Assembly (NCBI GenBank): GCA_023430825.1
Contig: JAEYYL010000325.1
Span: 1 to 6,676, forward strand
Origin: Verrucomicrobiota bacterium
GTDB lineage: Bacteria; Verrucomicrobiota; Verrucomicrobiia; Opitutales; Opitutaceae
DNA length: 6,676 bases
Direction of reading: 5' to 3'
The notes beneath the pieces are model-generated. The model was given only the letters and a program-made list of their open reading frames with translations, was not told the DNA's origin and searched no databases. The translations under genes were made by a program, and so were the position numbers. Of the stretch, positions 4,041 through 6,676 are shown piece by piece (the first letter of the stretch is position 1; every line of letters begins with the position of its first letter).

Positions 4041-6676
4041 TTGAATCACCCCTTCCTCATCTTCGCCTTCTGGCCGCGGGTTCTCCTGGCGCTGCTCGCG
4101 TGCGCCGCCGCCGCCCGCGCCGGCGTGGGCCAGCCGATCGCCCACACTTTCGGACCGCGCGAGACCGGCAGCAGCGGATTTTATTGGTGCACCGCCCAGG
4201 ACGAACGCGGCGTGCTCTATTTCGGCACCGACGCCCTCCTCACTTTCGACGGCGATCGCTGGACCCAGCATCCCGTGCCCGGCGCGCACGCCCTCCGCGG
4301 CGTCGCCCTCGATCCCGCCGGCCGGGTGTGGATCGGTGCGTTCAACGAGATCGGCTACTTCGACCGTCTGCCCACCGGCGGTCTCTCCCCCTACCGCTCC
4401 CTTCTTCCCCAGTTGCCCGCCACGACTCCCCCGCTCGGCAACGTGTGGCACACCTTCGTCAACGATGGCCTCGCCGTCTTTGTCACGGCCGACCGCGTTC
4501 TCGTCTGGGACGGAAACGAATTCACCGTCAACCCGCTCCCGGGCACGCGCCGGCTGCCCGCGATGCAGGCCGATGGCCGCGTTTTCGTGAGCCACCTGAC
4601 CGAGGGGCTGTTCGTGCTCGAGGGCACGCGCCTGCGCCCGTTCACCGACGCCGCCGCGCGCGACGACCGCGGCGTCGCCTGGATGAAAAAAGATCGCGAC
4701 CGCTGGCTGATGGTCACGACGCGCGGCCTGGCCGCCTTCGACGGCAAACGCCTCGCGCCGCTCGGCGAGGAGTCCGGCGAATTCATCGCCCGCAACGTCC
4801 TGTCCTGCGCCACCAGCTTTTCCAACGGCGACCTCTGCGTCGGCACGTTGAACGGCGGCCTCGCGGTGCTCGCACCCGATGGCACCGTGAAAAACATCTT
4901 CACCTCCGCCGACGGCCTGCGCGCCACCAGCGTCATGTCCGTCTTTGTCGACCGCGACGACGCCGTGTGGATCACGTCGTCCATGGGCGTCACGCGGATC
5001 GACCTCACCTCCGGCGTGACGTCCTTCGGCCCGCCGCAGGGTCTCGCCGGCAAGCCCGCGCGAAGCATCGCCGCGCTCGGACAAAGCGTGCTGGTGGCCA
5101 CCGAAGACGGCGTGTTCGCCCTGCCGCTGGAGACCGGCAGCCGCGGCGAGTTTCGCCCCTTGCCGGAGCTGCCTTCACGCTACAGCGACCTCGTCGGCCG
5201 CGGCGACACCCTCGCGGCCCTCGGCTATAAAACCCTGACGTTCCTGCGTCAGGGACGGCCGCCCGCCACGCTCGCGGTGGAGGATTTTCAACTCCTCCGC
5301 CCCTCCCGCGCCGGACCCGACGCCTATCTCACCACCGAAGGCTTCCGCCTCGCGCGACTCGTCGAAGAGGCGCCCGGCAACATCCGCCGTATCGACTTGG
5401 GTGATACGCCGGACCAGCCGACCGAGATCGTCGAGGACGATGCCGGCGACCTCTGGTTCGGCACGCAGACGCGCGGTGCCTTCCAGCTCGACCGCTCCGG
5501 TGGGCCCGCCCGGCCCCTGCTGACGGCCGCCGGCCAGCCGCTCGCCGGTCGCACGCTGGTCGCGCGCGTCGGCGACGCCGTGGCCGTGTGCTCCGAGACC
5601 GGCGTGCAGCTTCATCGCGGTTCGCCGCGTCCGTTTCACGTCGTCGAACACGCTCCCGCCTCCGGCGTGCTCGCCATCTCGAACCCCGATGCAACCGGCG
5701 GGGTTTGGATCGCATTCAAGAGCCCGTTCAAGGACGGGCCGCGCACCCCCATTCTGGGCCGGCTTTCGCCCCAGCCCGACGGCGCGCACTGGCAACACTA
5801 CGCGCTCAGCGGCCTCGGCGTTTTCGGCGAGATCAACGCGCTCACGGTCGACGGCCGCGGCGTGCTGTGGGTGGGCGAAAACGATGGCGTGTTGCGCATC
5901 GAGCCCGCGCGGCTTCGACCCGTCGCGCCGCCGCGCCAGCCCACGCTTCGCGCCAGCGTTGCACCCGGCAGCCAGGTCGCCGCCCACGGCGAACCCGTCG
6001 ACCTCGAACTGGGGGCGGTCGAATTCGGCCGCCGCGACTCCCTTCGCTTTCAAACCCGCCTCACCGGACACGCCGCCTGGTCCGCCCCGACGAACACGCA
6101 CCAACTCACCTTTGCCGGACTGCGCGACGGCCATTACGAATTTGCGGTGCGCGTGATCAACGACGCCGGCCTCACGAGCCCCGCCGCCACCTGGCGGTTC
6201 ACCGTCCTCCCGCCGTGGTATCGCACCAAAACCGCCCTTGCCGCCTGGATCTTCCTCATCGCCGCCGGCTGCTTCGGCATCATCCAGTGGCGCTCCGCTT
6301 ATCTCTCCCGCCGCAATCTCCTCCTCGAGGAACTCGTGCGCCGGAAAACCGACCAGCTCGAAAAGGCCAACGCCGCGAAATCCGATTTCCTCGCAAACAT
6401 GAGCCACGAGATCCGCAACCCGATCTCCGGCATCGTCGGCCTTTCGCTCGCCATGGAGGAAACCGCGCTCGATCCGCGCCAGCGGCATCTCACCGATTCC
6501 ATCCGCAGCTGCGCCAGCCTCCTCGCCACCCTCGTCGACGACGTGCTCGATTTCTCCAAAATCGAGGCCGGCCGCATCGACCTGCGCCCCGCCCCCTTCG
6601 AACTGCGCGCCGCCCTCGAACAGTGTGACGCCATGGTCGCCGAGGACATCCGCCGGCACGGCGGCCGGCTCACGCG
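4041..6676 (+). CDS. Propeller-type sensor histidine kinase (3' end outside window)
   Basis: This membrane sensor kinase has 878 residues visible and no stop. A signal peptide (about 1-27, NHPFLIFAFWPRVLLALLAC then AAAARA) leads into a periplasmic region of two-component-regulator propeller repeats. Blade motifs of the type G-x-[LV]-W-[FIV]-G-T lie near residues 60, 97, 310, 472, 556 and 610. A Y_Y_Y domain follows (about 654-725, ending PPWY). Next come one membrane helix (about 731-752), a linker helix, and HisKA with the phosphoacceptor His789 in NMSHEIRNP. Asn793 fits the E/DxxT/N motif needed for phosphatase activity. The second DHp helix (DDVLDFSKIEAGR) follows. The HATPase, and any receiver or DNA-binding domain, lie beyond the window. 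Such proteins often sense glycans in Bacteroidota, but the ligand here is unknown. The start is uncertain: TTG at 4041 gives the best signal peptide; GTG at 3993 and ATG at 3888 are in frame. None has a clear Shine-Dalgarno. Confidence 0.93.
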   Translation, partial: MNHPFLIFAFWPRVLLALLACAAAARAGVGQPIAHTFGPRETGSSGFYWCTAQDERGVLYFGTDALLTFDGDRWTQHPVPGAHALRGVALDPAGRVWIGAFNEIGYFDRLPTGGLSPYRSLLPQLPATTPPLGNVWHTFVNDGLAVFVTADRVLVWDGNEFTVNPLPGTRRLPAMQADGRVFVSHLTEGLFVLEGTRLRPFTDAAARDDRGVAWMKKDRDRWLMVTTRGLAAFDGKRLAPLGEESGEFIARNVLSCATSFSNGDLCVGTLNGGLAVLAPDGTVKNIFTSADGLRATSVMSVFVDRDDAVWITSSMGVTRIDLTSGVTSFGPPQGLAGKPARSIAALGQSVLVATEDGVFALPLETGSRGEFRPLPELPSRYSDLVGRGDTLAALGYKTLTFLRQGRPPATLAVEDFQLLRPSRAGPDAYLTTEGFRLARLVEEAPGNIRRIDLGDTPDQPTEIVEDDAGDLWFGTQTRGAFQLDRSGGPARPLLTAAGQPLAGRTLVARVGDAVAVCSETGVQLHRGSPRPFHVVEHAPASGVLAISNPDATGGVWIAFKSPFKDGPRTPILGRLSPQPDGAHWQHYALSGLGVFGEINALTVDGRGVLWVGENDGVLRIEPARLRPVAPPRQPTLRASVAPGSQVAAHGEPVDLELGAVEFGRRDSLRFQTRLTGHAAWSAPTNTHQLTFAGLRDGHYEFAVRVINDAGLTSPAATWRFTVLPPWYRTKTALAAWIFLIAAGCFGIIQWRSAYLSRRNLLLEELVRRKTDQLEKANAAKSDFLANMSHEIRNPISGIVGLSLAMEETALDPRQRHLTDSIRSCASLLATLVDDVLDFSKIEAGRIDLRPAPFELRAALEQCDAMVAEDIRRHGGRLT

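Noticed and set aside
3980..5230. 416-codon plus-strand frame overlapping the kinase N-terminal half
   Set aside because: It is Arg/Pro/His-rich in a different frame from the kinase and has no domain content.
5175..6659. 494-codon minus-strand frame opposite the sensor kinase
   Set aside because: It is Gly/Ala/Glu-rich shadow coding. The plus strand carries propeller, Y_Y_Y, membrane and HisKA signatures in one uninterrupted frame.
1..6676. CRISPR array, tRNA or rRNA gene, insertion sequence, phage or attachment site
   Set aside because: No regularly spaced direct repeats, cloverleaf, transposase-like protein or terminal inverted repeats were seen. The only tandem repeat is the 45-base-period coding repeat in the peptide gene.

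Overview
This is a GC-rich bacterial chromosomal window with third-codon positions dominated by G and C. The best guess for the organism is a member of Opitutaceae or another Verrucomicrobiota. The reasons are the GC-rich coding style, the weak or absent Shine-Dalgarno sites, and a large periplasmic-propeller sensor kinase of the kind common there and in Bacteroidota. This is inference; no marker gene is present.

Layout from left to right: (1) gmd on the minus strand (4-1020), encoding GDP-mannose 4,6-dehydratase, with its stop codon at the window edge. (2) A 271-base divergent spacer with two adjacent inverted repeats close to the next gene. (3) An aldehyde dehydrogenase of the Sad/YneI succinate-semialdehyde dehydrogenase type on the plus strand (1292-2656). 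(4) A short convergent gap with a GC hairpin. (5) A minus-strand pair transcribed right to left: a small peptide gene (3662-3907, 81 aa), then 22 bases, then a compact stand-alone YcaO-like protein (2746-3639, 297 aa). (6) A 133-base divergent spacer. (7) A plus-strand sensor histidine kinase (from about 4041 to beyond the window end) with signal peptide, beta-propeller repeats, Y_Y_Y domain, one membrane helix and a HisKA phosphoacceptor domain. Its ATPase domain is cut off.

The notable part is the minus-strand pair. The 81-residue peptide has a hydrophobic, signal-like N-terminus. Its C-terminal half carries a perfect 12-residue tandem repeat (LAGPALPCARSM, period 15 aa), followed by a third degenerate Pro-Cys-Ala unit ending in Cys. 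The two DNA copies differ at four positions, all synonymous in this frame, so this reading frame appears to be under selection. A Cys-containing repeated core directly upstream of a YcaO enzyme looks like a minimal RiPP (ribosomally made, post-translationally modified peptide) locus. No RRE, E1-like/ThiF partner, protease or transporter lies in the window. The divergent sensor kinase could regulate the pair, but that rests on position alone. gmd and the aldehyde dehydrogenase look like ordinary metabolic genes with no evident link to it.
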